From the NCBI RefSeq assembly GCF_016785945.1, contig NZ_JAEMEF010000008.1, positions 1 through 64,000 of the forward strand: DNA of 64,000 bases, read 5' to 3'. Below the pieces are notes generated by a model. It was not told the DNA's origin. It saw only the letters and a program-made list of their open reading frames with translations, and did no database searches. Source of the stretch: Olleya sediminilitoris (GTDB lineage: Bacteria; Bacteroidota; Bacteroidia; Flavobacteriales; Flavobacteriaceae). Made by a program: the position numbers and the translations under genes. Positions 43,116 through 53,725 of this stretch are shown here, in pieces (the stretch's first letter is position 1; every line of letters begins with the position of its first letter).

Positions 43116-43673
43116 TTATTTTTGTAGGTCTGCCTTTAATTTCATAACATAAGCAACTACTTGCCAACGCTCTTCTTCATTTAAGAAATTAGCATAAGAA
43201 CCCATTGAGTTTTTACCATAATACATAACGTGATAAATACTACCCGAATTAATAGCTCTACCAGCATCATCGTAGCTAGGCACTCCTAAAATCTTTTCTC
43301 TTTTTACTAAGTTACCTTTACCATCTCCTTTATTACCGTGACAAATACCACAGTAAATATTATAAAGTTCTTTAGCTCTTGGCTCGTCAAATTGAGTTGA
43401 ATCTAGAGGACTTGTAAGTTCTGCTTTAGCTAAGTCATAACCAGCAACATCGTTTGAATATTCAAAAGGTGTGTATCCTCTAGGGATAGTTCCATCAACA
43501 GGCAACTGAGCTTCTACTCCGTTTGCAAATGCATCTGACTCCTGATAAGCTTCATAACCTACGGATTCATACATGTTAGGCATGTATTGATAGTTAGGTC
43601 GCGAACTTTTGTTACAAGATGTAAAAGTTATTGCTATTAATGCTACTATTGTTATTTTAATTAAATGTTTCAT
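43116..43673 (-). CDS. actE: Alternative complex III subunit ActE (mono-heme cytochrome c lipoprotein)
   Basis: This 185-residue protein has a lipoprotein signal with the lipobox FTSC (cysteine at about residue 20) and one heme-binding motif, CGICHG (about 112-117), in a cytochrome c domain with YVMKL near the end as the likely axial methionine region. Within ACIII this heme is the exit toward the oxidase. Gaps to actD and actF are 9 and 27 bases. Confidence 0.95.
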   Translation of the reverse strand: MKHLIKITIVALIAITFTSCNKSSRPNYQYMPNMYESVGYEAYQESDAFANGVEAQLPVDGTIPRGYTPFEYSNDVAGYDLAKAELTSPLDSTQFDEPRAKELYNIYCGICHGNKGDGKGNLVKREKILGVPSYDDAGRAINSGSIYHVMYYGKNSMGSYANFLNEEERWQVVAYVMKLKADLQK

Positions 43674-43682
43674 TGTATCTAA

Positions 43683-44213
43683 TTAATGTGCTTTATCTAC
43701 TACGTTAATCTCTACTGCTCCAGTTTTTGCTAACAGATTGTGTAAATCTTGTTCATTTCCTTGAACAGGAATCTCCATTAAGAAATGGTCATCTGTAGTT
43801 CTAGGGTCTGGATTTTCAGCTTGTTTAAAAGGCCACATTTTACTTCTTAAATAAAATGTAATTACCATTAGGTGAGCTGCAAAAAATACTGTTAACTCAA
43901 ACATAATTGGTACAAATGCAGGTAAATTTTCTAAATAGCTAAAGCTTGGTTTACCACCAATATCTTGTGGCCAATCTTCAATCATAATGAAATTCATCAT
44001 TAATGTTGCTACAGTTATACCTACACATCCATATAAGAATGCACAAATTGCTAAACGTGTTGGAGCTAATCCCATTGCCTTATCTAGTCCGTGAACTGGA
44101 AAAGGAGTATATACTTCTTCGATGTGATGCTTTGCTGCTCTTACTTCTTTAACAGCATGCATTAAAACATCGTCATCGTTATAAATAGCGTGAATTACTT
44201 TTGAAGCTTCCAT
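43683..44213 (-). CDS. actD: Alternative complex III subunit ActD (DUF3341)
   Basis: This 176-residue protein has two helices (about 57-80 and 95-122) and an N-terminal cytoplasmic domain with VHAIYNDDDVLMHAVKEV and the VYTPFPVHGLDKAMG motif that marks the DUF3341/ActD family. It has no cofactor. It lies 3 bases after actC and 9 before actE. Confidence 0.95.
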   Translation of the reverse strand: MEASKVIHAIYNDDDVLMHAVKEVRAAKHHIEEVYTPFPVHGLDKAMGLAPTRLAICAFLYGCVGITVATLMMNFIMIEDWPQDIGGKPSFSYLENLPAFVPIMFELTVFFAAHLMVITFYLRSKMWPFKQAENPDPRTTDDHFLMEIPVQGNEQDLHNLLAKTGAVEINVVDKAH

Positions 44214-44216
44214 ATG

Positions 44217-45674
44217 CTACTTTAAATTATTTGTTTCTTTATTAATCACATCTGATGTTCTAGCATCAGCACCTGTACCCATTAAACTTTCACCATTTTC
44301 TCTAATGTTCTTGTAACGTTGTCCAGATGATTTTAAAATTGTCTTAACTTCTGCTTGAGCAATTACTGGGAAGGTTCTAGAGTATAATAAAAATAATACA
44401 AAGAAGAATCCTATAGTACCAATAAATATTCCTATATCAACAAAAGTTGGTGAAAACATAGTCCATGAAGATGGTAAGTAATCTCTGTGTAATGAAGTTA
44501 CAATAATTACGAAACGTTCAAACCACATTCCTATGTTTACTACTATAGATATGAAGAATGAAAACATAATACTTGTACGTAATTTTTTAAACCACATGAA
44601 TTGAGGTGAAAATACGTTACATGACATCATCATCCAATAAGCCCATGCGTATGGTCCAGTTGCTCTGTTTAAGAAAGCATATTGCTCAAATTCAACACCA
44701 GAATACCAAGCAACAAAAAGCTCAGTGATATAAGCCACACCAACAATAGATCCTGTAAGCATGATTACAATGTTCATTAATTCTATATGTTGCACAGTAA
44801 TGTAGTCTTCTAGGTGACATACCTTTCTCATAATAATAAGAAGTGTATTTACCATTGCAAATCCTGAGAAAATCGCTCCTGCAACAAAGTAAGGAGGAAA
44901 GATAGTAGTGTGCCAACCAGGAATTACAGAGGTAGCAAAGTCAAATGATACAATTGTGTGTACAGAAAGTACTAAAGGAGTCGCTAAACCAGCTAATACT
45001 AAAGATACTTCTTCAAAACGTTGCCAATCTTTTGCACGTCCTGTCCATCCAAAACTTAATAAAGCATATATCTTTTTCTGAAAAGGTTTAACAGCTCTAT
45101 CACGTAGCATGGCAAAGTCAGGTAATAAACCAGTCCACCAGAATACTAATGATACGGATAAATAAGTTGAAATTGCAAATACATCCCAAAGTAGTGGTGA
45201 GTTAAAGTTTACCCATAATGAACCAAATTGGTTTGGAATAGGTAATACCCAATATGCTAACCATGGACGACCCATGTGAATAATTGGAAATAAACCTGCT
45301 TGAACTACCGAGAAAATTGTCATAGCTTCTGCAGAACGGTTAATTGCCATTCTCCATTTTTGACGGAATAATAATAGTACTGCCGAAATTAATGTTCCTG
45401 CGTGACCAATACCAACCCACCAAACGAAGTTAGTAATATCCCAAGCCCAGTTAACTGTTCTGTTTAAACCCCAAGTTCCTATTCCTGTTGAAACAGTATA
45501 AATAATACAACCTATTCCCCAAAGAAAAGCTACAAGAGCGATTGAAAAGACAATCCACCATTGTTTGTTAGCTTTACCCTCTACAGGAGCTGCGATATCT
45601 ACAGTTACATCGTGATACGATTTCTCGCCAGTAACTAAAGGTCTTCTAATAGGTGCTTCGTAATGAGACGCCAT
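44217..45674 (-). CDS. actC: Alternative complex III subunit ActC (NrfD/polysulfide reductase type)
   Basis: This 485-residue protein has ten helices of the NrfD family. Motifs visible are VGIGHAGTLISAVLLLFRQKWR, GLFPIIHMGRPW and AGLATPLVLSVHTIVSFDFA. It carries the quinol-binding site together with ActB in known ACIII structures. It follows actB by 34 bases and is followed after 3 bases by actD. Confidence 0.96.
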   Translation of the reverse strand: MASHYEAPIRRPLVTGEKSYHDVTVDIAAPVEGKANKQWWIVFSIALVAFLWGIGCIIYTVSTGIGTWGLNRTVNWAWDITNFVWWVGIGHAGTLISAVLLLFRQKWRMAINRSAEAMTIFSVVQAGLFPIIHMGRPWLAYWVLPIPNQFGSLWVNFNSPLLWDVFAISTYLSVSLVFWWTGLLPDFAMLRDRAVKPFQKKIYALLSFGWTGRAKDWQRFEEVSLVLAGLATPLVLSVHTIVSFDFATSVIPGWHTTIFPPYFVAGAIFSGFAMVNTLLIIMRKVCHLEDYITVQHIELMNIVIMLTGSIVGVAYITELFVAWYSGVEFEQYAFLNRATGPYAWAYWMMMSCNVFSPQFMWFKKLRTSIMFSFFISIVVNIGMWFERFVIIVTSLHRDYLPSSWTMFSPTFVDIGIFIGTIGFFFVLFLLYSRTFPVIAQAEVKTILKSSGQRYKNIRENGESLMGTGADARTSDVINKETNNLK

Positions 45675-45708
45675 AATCCTTTTATAATTGTTTATTAATT
45701 AATCTATT

Positions 45709-48700
45709 TTATGCTTCTGTTGTATTTCTTACTTTAGTATGATACTGAACATTAGGTTTAGTACCAACACTTTCTAATAAGTGATACATACGATCGTCTT
45801 TTAAAAGTTTTGCAACTTTACTTTCTTCATCGTTTATATCTCCAAATACCATTGCTCCACTTCCACATGCTGCAGAACAAGCTGTTTGGAACTCACCATC
45901 CTTTATCTCACGTCCATCACGTTTAGCATCAAGAATTGTTTTTTGTGTTTTTTGAATACACATAGAACATTTTTCCATTACACCACGAGAACGAACTGTT
46001 ACGTCTGGATTAATTACCATACGACCTAAATCGTTATTCATGTGGTAATCAAACTCATCGTTACCATTGTATAAGAACCAGTTAAAACGTCTTACTTTAT
46101 ATGGACAGTTGTTTGCACAATATCTTGTACCAACACATCTGTTATACGCCATATGGTTTTGACCTTGTCTTCCATGTGCAGTTGCAGCAACAGGACAAAC
46201 TGTTTCACAAGGTGCATGGTTACAATGCTGACACATTACAGGTTGGAATGCTACTTGAGGATTATCTGCAGGATCTTCTAATTCTCCAAAACCTCCTAAA
46301 GAACCATTATCTCCAAATAAACCAGAGAACCCTTCTTTTTTAGCATCATCCTCTGCAAATGTATCTTCAGATGAATAATATCTATCAATACGTAACCAGT
46401 GCATATCACGACTACGTCTTATTTCTTCTTTACCTACAACTGGTACATTATTTTCTGCGTGACATGCTATAACACATGCTCCACATCCTGTACAAGCATT
46501 TAAATCTATAGATAAGTTAAAATGATGTCCAATAGAACGATCAAACTCATCCCAAAGATCGACTTGTGGAGATGTTACAGGAGTTTCTTCGTGGTTTAAA
46601 GATACCATTGGCACTTCATTCCAGTAATGTTTATCCTTTGTGTTAAAAATCTCTAAAGTAGTTTCTTTAATAATATCTCCACGACCCATTAACGTGTTTT
46701 GTAACTGAACACAAGCAAATTCATGCATTCCGTTAGCTGGCTCAATAGAAACACTTTGTACTGTGTCAAAATTAGTATATAATGCATAAGCATTAACACC
46801 AGTTTTCATTTCGTCCTTAAGACCAGTCGTTCTACCATAACCAAATGATAAACCAACAGAACCTTTAGCTTGACCTGGTTGAATAATTACTGGTACAGTT
46901 AATGGCTGAGCACCTTTAACTTTTAAAGTAACATAACTACCATTTAATGCTCCAGTAGAATCATTTTCATTAATGATATTCCAAGCTTCTGCATCTGCTT
47001 TAGATACCGTTAAATAGTTATCCCAAGATGTTCTTGAAATTGGATCTGGAAACTCTTGTAACCATGGGTTATTGGCCTGCTGACCATCTCCCATACCTAC
47101 CTTTGTATATAACGTTAATTCTGTTCCTGTAGTTTTTGCAGAAGCAGCTAACTCTCTAGCTACATTAGTTCCAGGAACTTCATCAATAGCAATTTCCTCA
47201 ACTATTGTTTCTTCTTCAAGAATATTTTCAACTGAAACATTGCTTACATATACACCATCATGTAATGCTTGATTGTAAGAACTACCGTTAAGAATTGAAT
47301 CTTTCCATGTTGATTTGATATAATCATTTATTGATACTCCATTGTCAGTCCACTTTAATAAAGCTTCTTGAAATTGACGGGTATCAAATAAAGGTCTAAT
47401 TGTTGGTTGCATTAAAGCAAAATGACCTTTTTTAATTTCAACATCTCCCCAAGACTCTAAATAATGAGGTGCTGCTGCTGTATATTGACTCACTAAAGCT
47501 GTTTCGTCTTCCTTAGAAGTAAAAACTATAGATAAAGAAGTTTTCTTTAATCCTTCAGAAAAGTCTTTTGCATTAGGCAAAGTATACATTGGGTTAACAC
47601 CACTCATGATAACAGCACCAACTTTACCTGCTTTCATATCGGCAATTAAAGTTTGTACTGCTTTGTTATTACCTTGACGCGTTTTAATTGGCGTTTTAGG
47701 ATCAAAAGCTTTACTTCCTAATTTTTTATTTATTTCTAAAGCAACTGTTTGCGCATTAACATCTTGAATACCAGTTACTACAACCCCATTACTTCCTGCT
47801 TTAAGTAATTCTGAAGCTGTTTTTTGAACAGCATCTTTAATTTTTGCAGGTAAAGCATTAGTATTTACAGAGCTACCAACTATTAAACTATGTAGTTGTG
47901 CTAAAGCTAACTTTTGTTGAGTAGGAGTTAATGGTACACGCTTATCTGCATTAGCACCAGTTAATGACATATTAGATTCAAACTGAATATGTCTTGACAT
48001 TTTACCATGGTCAGGCACTCTTTTTGAAGCGTAACCTGCATCAAATCCACCACCTTGCCAATCTCCTAAAAAGTCTGCACCAACAGAAACAACTGTCATT
48101 GCTTTGGCAAAATCATAATTTGCTAAACCACGTTCTCCATACATTGCTTGATAAGCATCTAAAGCAGCCGACTCTGAAACAGCATCATAAACCACGTGGT
48201 TTACATTACCAAACTTTTCAGAAAACTCTGCAATTAATTTAGATGTCGATGGACTAGCATAAGTTTGAGTTAATAAAGTAATTTGTTTACCAGAATCCTT
48301 TAAGCTATTTAAAGCATTAATAGTTTCGGTATCAAATTCAGACCAAGCAATTGCTTTATCTCCTTTTTTAGGACCTTGAACTCTTAAGCTATCATATAAA
48401 TCTAAAACAGAAGCATTAACTCTGGCATTTGCGTGACCATTAGTTGAAGCTAACGTATTGTTTTCAATTTTAATTGGACGACCTTCTCGAGTCTTAACTA
48501 AAACACTTGCAAAATCAAAACCATTAGCTATAGTCGTTGCATAATAATTTGCAACACCAGGAACAATACGATCTGGTTGAACTATGTAAGGAATAGATTT
48601 AACTACTGGTCCTTCACAAGCAGCTAAAGATGCTGCTGCGGTACTAAAACCAACATATTTTAAGAAATCACGACGTGTTGTTGAAGAACTCTCTAATGTA

Positions 48701-48825
48701 TCTTTATCACCTAAAAACTCATCAGTAGGAATTTCTTGAACAAATTCGTTTTGTTTTAGCGTCTCAACAATAGAACTATCGTTTAGCTCCTCAACACTTT
48801 TCCAGTATTTCTTGTTTGATGACAT
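45709..48825 (-). CDS. actB: Alternative complex III subunit ActB (molybdopterin-like and Fe-S domains)
   Basis: This 1038-residue protein begins with a variant Tat signal, TTRRDFLKYVGFSTAAASLAAC, where R51-R52 and a lipobox cysteine near residue 70 are visible. Residues about 80-700 are the molybdopterin-oxidoreductase fold, which in ACIII has lost the cofactor. The C-terminal part binds Fe-S clusters through CTGCGACVIACHAENNVP, CQHCNHAPCETVCP, CVGTRYCANNCPY and CSMCIQKTQ ... CSAACGSGAM. It follows actA after 75 bases that contain a CTTCCT/AGGAAG hairpin. Confidence 0.97.
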   Translation of the reverse strand: MSSNKKYWKSVEELNDSSIVETLKQNEFVQEIPTDEFLGDKDTLESSSTTRRDFLKYVGFSTAAASLAACEGPVVKSIPYIVQPDRIVPGVANYYATTIANGFDFASVLVKTREGRPIKIENNTLASTNGHANARVNASVLDLYDSLRVQGPKKGDKAIAWSEFDTETINALNSLKDSGKQITLLTQTYASPSTSKLIAEFSEKFGNVNHVVYDAVSESAALDAYQAMYGERGLANYDFAKAMTVVSVGADFLGDWQGGGFDAGYASKRVPDHGKMSRHIQFESNMSLTGANADKRVPLTPTQQKLALAQLHSLIVGSSVNTNALPAKIKDAVQKTASELLKAGSNGVVVTGIQDVNAQTVALEINKKLGSKAFDPKTPIKTRQGNNKAVQTLIADMKAGKVGAVIMSGVNPMYTLPNAKDFSEGLKKTSLSIVFTSKEDETALVSQYTAAAPHYLESWGDVEIKKGHFALMQPTIRPLFDTRQFQEALLKWTDNGVSINDYIKSTWKDSILNGSSYNQALHDGVYVSNVSVENILEEETIVEEIAIDEVPGTNVARELAASAKTTGTELTLYTKVGMGDGQQANNPWLQEFPDPISRTSWDNYLTVSKADAEAWNIINENDSTGALNGSYVTLKVKGAQPLTVPVIIQPGQAKGSVGLSFGYGRTTGLKDEMKTGVNAYALYTNFDTVQSVSIEPANGMHEFACVQLQNTLMGRGDIIKETTLEIFNTKDKHYWNEVPMVSLNHEETPVTSPQVDLWDEFDRSIGHHFNLSIDLNACTGCGACVIACHAENNVPVVGKEEIRRSRDMHWLRIDRYYSSEDTFAEDDAKKEGFSGLFGDNGSLGGFGELEDPADNPQVAFQPVMCQHCNHAPCETVCPVAATAHGRQGQNHMAYNRCVGTRYCANNCPYKVRRFNWFLYNGNDEFDYHMNNDLGRMVINPDVTVRSRGVMEKCSMCIQKTQKTILDAKRDGREIKDGEFQTACSAACGSGAMVFGDINDEESKVAKLLKDDRMYHLLESVGTKPNVQYHTKVRNTTEA

Positions 48826-48900
48826 ATTATATAATTGAATTTATTTCTTTATTAATTATTTTAATCTCTTCCTTATAAATTAGGAAGTAATCCTATATTG

Positions 48901-50208
48901 TTAGTAATGACATTTACCACATTCTAAACCTCCCATTTGAGCTGCAGTAAAGTTTTCTTTACCATACTTTTTGTATAACTGCTCGTGGATTTTTGTGTAG
49001 TAAGCATTATCCTTTACTTTAACATCTGTCTCTCTGTGACAGTTAATACACCATCCCATAGTTAAAGGTGCATGCTGTGACATAATTTCCATTTCTTCAA
49101 CAGGACCATGACAAGTTTGACACTCAACACCTCCAACAACTACGTGCTGAGAGTGATTGAAATAAGCAAAATCTGGCAATTTGTGAATTTGGATCCATTT
49201 TACTGGAGAACTTTCTCCTGTATATTTTTGTTCAGCATCATCCCAACCAACTGCTTTATATAATTTCTTAATTTCAGCATTATAATTTACACCATATTCT
49301 GCTAATCCTTCAGCTTGAGTTTCTGGAGCAACTTCATAAATTGATTTATGACAATTCATACATACGTTTAAAGACGGTATACCTGAATGCTTACTTACTC
49401 TTGCAGAAGAATGACAGTATTTACAATCTATACCATTATCTCCAGCGTGAATTCTGTGAGAATAATGTATTGGCTGTATTGGTTCGTAACCTTGGTTAAC
49501 TCCAACTTGCATTAAGAAACCGTAAACAAAATATGCACTCGCCAACATCAAAACAACAACTGAAACTAAAACCAAAAACTGATTTTGAGCAAAAGCTTTC
49601 CATAGCGGAGTACGTTTTGAAGATTGAGGCAACTCAACACCTTTTGCTTCAGCAAAACGACGTAAAGTTTTATTCACTAAAAATAATGCTGCAGCCAACA
49701 AAGCAAACAACACACCTAAAGCACCAAGGATTAATTTATTTGAAATTCCACCTTCACTTGAAGCAGAACTACTACTACCTCCATCTATCGGACCTGGTGG
49801 TGGCGGAGCAACAGTTGGCTCAGTTGCAGTATAAGCTAATATATTATCAATATCAGCATTTGTTAACGTTGGAAACGCACTCATTGCAGCTCCATTAAAC
49901 TCGTTATAAATCTTGTTTGCGTAAGCATCTCCAGATTTGATAAGTCCCGCACTGTTTTTTATCCATTTGTACAACCACTCTCTATCCAATCCCTCAGTAT
50001 CTGCTAAACGAGCCTCTACATTACGTAAAGCTGGACCTGTCATTTTCTTGTCTAGCTTATGACAAGCTATACAGTTTGCATTAAACAATGCTTTACCAGT
50101 AACAGCGTCGCCATCTTGTGCGAAAAGAGAGGTTGAGAGCGTTAGTAAAAAAATTAAGCTTAAACTAAGAGTGTTGCGACTTAACTTACGGTGAATCACC
50201 TGTTTCAT
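48901..50208 (-). CDS. actA: Alternative complex III subunit ActA (multiheme cytochrome c)
   Basis: About 435 residues from the ATG at 50208 (MKQVIHRKLS, signal peptide ending LFAQ); an ATG at 50253 adds 15 residues without signal character. Six CxxCH motifs are visible: CIACH in an N-terminal mono-heme domain (about 46), then after a helix pair CKYCH, CMNCH, CQTCH, CINCH and CGKCH in the multiheme part. Helices are at about 150-170 and 205-225. It moves electrons from the Fe-S subunit toward ActE. First gene of the operon, with promoter at 50289-50296. Confidence 0.95.
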   Translation of the reverse strand: MKQVIHRKLSRNTLSLSLIFLLTLSTSLFAQDGDAVTGKALFNANCIACHKLDKKMTGPALRNVEARLADTEGLDREWLYKWIKNSAGLIKSGDAYANKIYNEFNGAAMSAFPTLTNADIDNILAYTATEPTVAPPPPGPIDGGSSSSASSEGGISNKLILGALGVLFALLAAALFLVNKTLRRFAEAKGVELPQSSKRTPLWKAFAQNQFLVLVSVVVLMLASAYFVYGFLMQVGVNQGYEPIQPIHYSHRIHAGDNGIDCKYCHSSARVSKHSGIPSLNVCMNCHKSIYEVAPETQAEGLAEYGVNYNAEIKKLYKAVGWDDAEQKYTGESSPVKWIQIHKLPDFAYFNHSQHVVVGGVECQTCHGPVEEMEIMSQHAPLTMGWCINCHRETDVKVKDNAYYTKIHEQLYKKYGKENFTAAQMGGLECGKCHY

Positions 50209-50288
50209 ATTGTATATTGAATTTACTTCTAAACTTTGGTATGGTTTTTTCATCTATTTTAATAAAATACAGTTCAAAAAACGTTTAG

Positions 50289-50296
50289 CAAAAGTA
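50289..50296 (-). promoter_or_regulatory. Candidate -7 element of the act-cta operon
   Basis: TACTTTTG (minus strand) fits TAnnTTTG, 80 bases before the ATG at 50208. A 7-bp inverted repeat ATTTAGA/TCTAAAT (50343-50361) lies further upstream, between this and the divergent SPOR promoter. Confidence 0.5.
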
Positions 50297-50342
50297 ATAC
50301 TTAAAGTCGATTTTAGAAATCTTAAAGAAGTCTTAATTGCTA

Positions 50343-50361
50343 ATTTAGAGATATTCTAAAT
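50343..50361. promoter_or_regulatory. Inverted repeat between act and SPOR promoters
   Basis: ATTTAGA-gatat-TCTAAAT is a perfect 7-bp inverted repeat in the divergent intergenic region. It could be a site for a regulator of the respiratory operon; A/T-rich context makes chance occurrence possible. Confidence 0.3.
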
Positions 50362-50394
50362 AACAAATTATATCACTTTTACGTTTAATACTTA

Positions 50395-50402
50395 TACATT
50401 TG
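50395..50402 (+). promoter_or_regulatory. Candidate -7 element of the SPOR gene
   Basis: TACATTTG matches TAnnTTTG and lies 18 bases before the ATG at 50421. Confidence 0.5.
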
Positions 50403-50420
50403 CAATAAATATACTAAAAT

Positions 50421-50813
50421 ATGATGATTACACAAATAAAAACCTATTATCTAAGTGCCTTAATCACAATATGTTTTTCAACATTTACAATTGCTCAACA
50501 AGGGACAGTAGTAGTCAATGAAGATCCTTCAATACCCAAATTACTTGAGATTAAAAAAGACATTAATAAAGATGATAATAATAGCGATAGATATAAAATT
50601 CAGATTTATTCTGGAAGCGTAAGTAAAGCTGAAAGCACTAAGTCTAAATTTGATAATTCAATTGGTATATGGAAATCTCAGCTAACTTTTGAATCTCCAG
50701 ATTATAAAGTGTGGGTAGGAAATTTTAGAACAAGATTAGAGGCTGAACGTGCTTTGTTAGATGTTCAGAAAAAGTTTAAAGATGCTTTTATTTTTAAACC
50801 AAAAAAGGATTAA
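50421..50813 (+). CDS. SPOR domain-containing exported protein
   Basis: This 130-residue protein has a signal peptide (about 8-25, ending TIAQ) and a C-terminal SPOR domain (about 55-128: YKIQIYSGSVSKAESTKSKF, YKVWVGNFRTRLEAERALLDVQKKF). SPOR domains bind denuded peptidoglycan at division sites. The small size and lack of other domains make it a minimal secreted SPOR protein. Divergent from actA and convergent with infB, with a bidirectional terminator between. Confidence 0.9.
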   Translation: MMITQIKTYYLSALITICFSTFTIAQQGTVVVNEDPSIPKLLEIKKDINKDDNNSDRYKIQIYSGSVSKAESTKSKFDNSIGIWKSQLTFESPDYKVWVGNFRTRLEAERALLDVQKKFKDAFIFKPKKD

Positions 50814-50840
50814 AGTCTTAAATATTTATAATTAAAATAA

Positions 50841-50871
50841 AAAAAAGCGATTCATTATGAATCGCTTTTTT
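50841..50871. terminator. Bidirectional terminator between the SPOR gene and infB
   Basis: AAAAAAGCGATTCA and TGAATCGCTTTTTT form a 14-bp perfect stem with a TTA loop. T-runs occur on both strands, so it serves the convergent genes ending at 50813 and 50893. Confidence 0.92.
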
Positions 50872-50892
50872 TTTATGATTAAACTTAAATGA

Positions 50893-53685
50893 TTATTTAA
50901 GTTTTTTCTTTACTTCTACTTCATGGAATGCTTCAATTACGTCTCCGACATTAATGTCGTTGTAATTCTTAATCTGCATACCACAATCATATCCTTTAGA
51001 AACTTCTTTAGCATCGTCTTTAAAACGTTTTAACGAAGCTAATTCACCTGTATAAGCTACTACTCCATCTCTAATTAAACGTATTTGAGAGTTTCTAAAT
51101 ATTTTTCCATTCATTACCATACAACCTGCAATAGTACCAACTTTAGAAACTTTAAAGATTTCTCTAATTTCAGCAGTACCAGTAACCTCTTCTTTAACTT
51201 CTGGAGATAACATCCCTTCCATAGCGTCTTTAAGATCATTAATGGCGTCATAAATAATAGAATATGTTCTGATATCTACTTCTTCTCTATCTGCAATTGT
51301 TCTTGCATTTCCAACAGGACGAACATTAAATCCAATAATAATGGCATCTGATGCTGTTGCTAATAATACATCACTTTCAGTAATTGCACCAACACCTTTA
51401 TGAAGGATATTTACTTGAATTTCTTCAGTGGATAGTTTTTGGAACGAATCTGTTAATGCTTCAACAGAACCATCCACATCTCCTTTAAGGATAATATTAA
51501 GCTCTTTAAACGTTCCTAAAGCAATACGACGACCAATTTCGGCTAACGTTAATGTTTTAGTTGTTCTAACGTCTTGTTCACGTTGTAACTGTGTACGCTT
51601 AGTTGCTATTTGCTTAGCTTCACGCTCATCTGCAAATACATTAAACTTATCACCTGCTTGAGGTGCTCCGTCTAAACCTAATACAGATACAGGAGTTGAT
51701 GGTCCAGCTTCTTCAATGTCATGACCTCTTTCGTCATGCATGGCTTTAACTTTCCCGCTATTTTTACCTGCTAGTAGATAATCTCCTACACGTAATGTTC
51801 CTGCTTGAACTAATACTGTAGATACATAACCTCTACCTTTATCTAAATACGCTTCAACAACAGTACCTACTGCTGGTTTATTTGGATTTGCTTTAAGCTC
51901 TAATAATTCTGCTTCAAGCAATACTTTTTCTAATAATTCTTTTACACCCGTACCTACTTTGGCAGATATATCATGAGATTGAATTTTTCCTCCCCAATCT
52001 TCAACTAGTAAGTTCATTTGTGCTAAACCTTCTTTAATCTTTTCTGGATTAGCGTGTGGTTTATCAATCTTGTTAATTGCAAATACAATTGGTACACCAG
52101 CTGCTTGAGCGTGAGATATTGCTTCTTTTGTTTGAGGCATTATATCATCATCGGCTGCTGCTACAATAATGGCAATATCTGTTACTTGAGCACCACGAGC
52201 ACGCATGGCTGTAAAGGCCTCGTGACCTGGTGTATCAAGGAATGCTATTTTTTGTCCATTATCTAATTGTACACCATAAGCACCAATGTGCTGTGTGATA
52301 CCTCCAGACTCTCCTGCAATTACATTTTCTTTACGTATGTAATCTAATAAAGAGGTTTTACCATGATCTACGTGTCCCATTACAGTTACGATAGGTGCAC
52401 GAGATTTTAAATCTTCTGGCTTATCTTGAACTTCTTCAATAGACTCTTCAATATCAGCTGTTACAAATTCGGTTTTATAACCAAATTCTTCAGCTACGAT
52501 AGCTAATGTTTCAGCATCTAAACGCTGATTCATAGTAACCATCATACCAAGAGACATACATGCAGATATAATTTTTGTTACTGGAACATCCATCATAGTC
52601 GCTACTTCGTTTGCAGTAACAAACTCTGTAACTTTAAGTATTTTACTTTCTGCTGCTTCGATTTGTTGATCGATTTCAGTCTGCTCTCTATGCTGATCTC
52701 TTTTATCTCTTCTATACTTAGCACCTTTACCTTTAGAAGACTTACCTTGAAGTTTCTCTAAAGTTTCACGTACTTGTCTTTTAACATCCTCTTCGCTAGG
52801 CTCTGCTTTAACAATAGTTTTACGACCACCTGGTTTTCTACCTTTAAATCTATCATTTCCTCTTGATGGTCCTGATCCTTTACGGTTGTTATCACCTGGT
52901 TTTGAGATACGACGACGCTTTCTTTTATTTGCGTTATCATCTTTTTTAGGATCCTCTTTTTTCTTTTTAGGCTTATTAAACTGAGATAAATCAATTTTAT
53001 CACCTGCAATTTTAGGACCCGAAAGTTTGGTGTATTTTGTTTTAAGCTTTTCTTCTACTGGAGCTTTGCTTTCTTCTTCTTTAGCCACATCCTTTTTAAC
53101 TGGTGTTTTAGCTACAGGTTTAACCTCAGTTTTAACTTTAGGTTTAGCATCTGATTTAGCTTCAACTTTAGGAGTCACTTTGTTTGGTGAAGTTTTTTGC
53201 TCTTGAGCTTTTGGTGCTTCTTTTTTAGACGATGTATTTTGGTCTGCTTTTTTAGCGACTTTTTTACCAGTGTCTAAATCTATTTTACCAACAGGCTTAA
53301 GCTTAGATATAGATTTAGAAGCCTTAATCACTTCTTCCTCTTTTCTTTTCTTTTCCTTAGCTTCTTGCTCTGCTATAGCAGCTTTGGCTGCTCTTGCAGC
53401 TTTAGCAGCATCTTCAGCTTTTTGCTTTTCTGCTAGCTCTTTTTCGCGTTTAATACGCAGCTCTTCCTTCTCTTTATTCTTAGCTTCGTTAACTTCTTGT
53501 GATGCCATTTTCTTGTTAGCATCAGTTTGAAATTCGTCAGAAAGAATACTGTAAGTTTTCTCTGAAATTTTGGTAGTCGGTCGCTTCTCGATCTCCACAC
53601 CTTTAGAATCCAAAAACTCTACAGCGCGATCAAGAGAGATGTTAAGCTCACGTAATACCTTATTTAATCTAATTGTTTCAGCCAT
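50893..53685 (-). CDS. infB: Translation initiation factor IF-2
   Basis: This 930-residue GTPase brings initiator tRNA to the ribosome. Its long Lys/Glu/Ala-rich N-terminal part (about 70-340) is low-complexity and highly charged. The G domain (about 430-600) shows [34 protein letters not shown] and NKIDKP. The later domains end with [14 protein letters not shown]. It is the last gene of rimP-nusA-infB and lies 40 bases after nusA. Confidence 0.97.
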   Translation of the reverse strand: MAETIRLNKVLRELNISLDRAVEFLDSKGVEIEKRPTTKISEKTYSILSDEFQTDANKKMASQEVNEAKNKEKEELRIKREKELAEKQKAEDAAKAARAAKAAIAEQEAKEKKRKEEEVIKASKSISKLKPVGKIDLDTGKKVAKKADQNTSSKKEAPKAQEQKTSPNKVTPKVEAKSDAKPKVKTEVKPVAKTPVKKDVAKEEESKAPVEEKLKTKYTKLSGPKIAGDKIDLSQFNKPKKKKEDPKKDDNANKRKRRRISKPGDNNRKGSGPSRGNDRFKGRKPGGRKTIVKAEPSEEDVKRQVRETLEKLQGKSSKGKGAKYRRDKRDQHREQTEIDQQIEAAESKILKVTEFVTANEVATMMDVPVTKIISACMSLGMMVTMNQRLDAETLAIVAEEFGYKTEFVTADIEESIEEVQDKPEDLKSRAPIVTVMGHVDHGKTSLLDYIRKENVIAGESGGITQHIGAYGVQLDNGQKIAFLDTPGHEAFTAMRARGAQVTDIAIIVAAADDDIMPQTKEAISHAQAAGVPIVFAINKIDKPHANPEKIKEGLAQMNLLVEDWGGKIQSHDISAKVGTGVKELLEKVLLEAELLELKANPNKPAVGTVVEAYLDKGRGYVSTVLVQAGTLRVGDYLLAGKNSGKVKAMHDERGHDIEEAGPSTPVSVLGLDGAPQAGDKFNVFADEREAKQIATKRTQLQREQDVRTTKTLTLAEIGRRIALGTFKELNIILKGDVDGSVEALTDSFQKLSTEEIQVNILHKGVGAITESDVLLATASDAIIIGFNVRPVGNARTIADREEVDIRTYSIIYDAINDLKDAMEGMLSPEVKEEVTGTAEIREIFKVSKVGTIAGCMVMNGKIFRNSQIRLIRDGVVAYTGELASLKRFKDDAKEVSKGYDCGMQIKNYNDINVGDVIEAFHEVEVKKKLK

Positions 53686-53725
53686 AAATTGCCTTTAACC
53701 TTTTCTTTTTTTTCTCAAATATATG

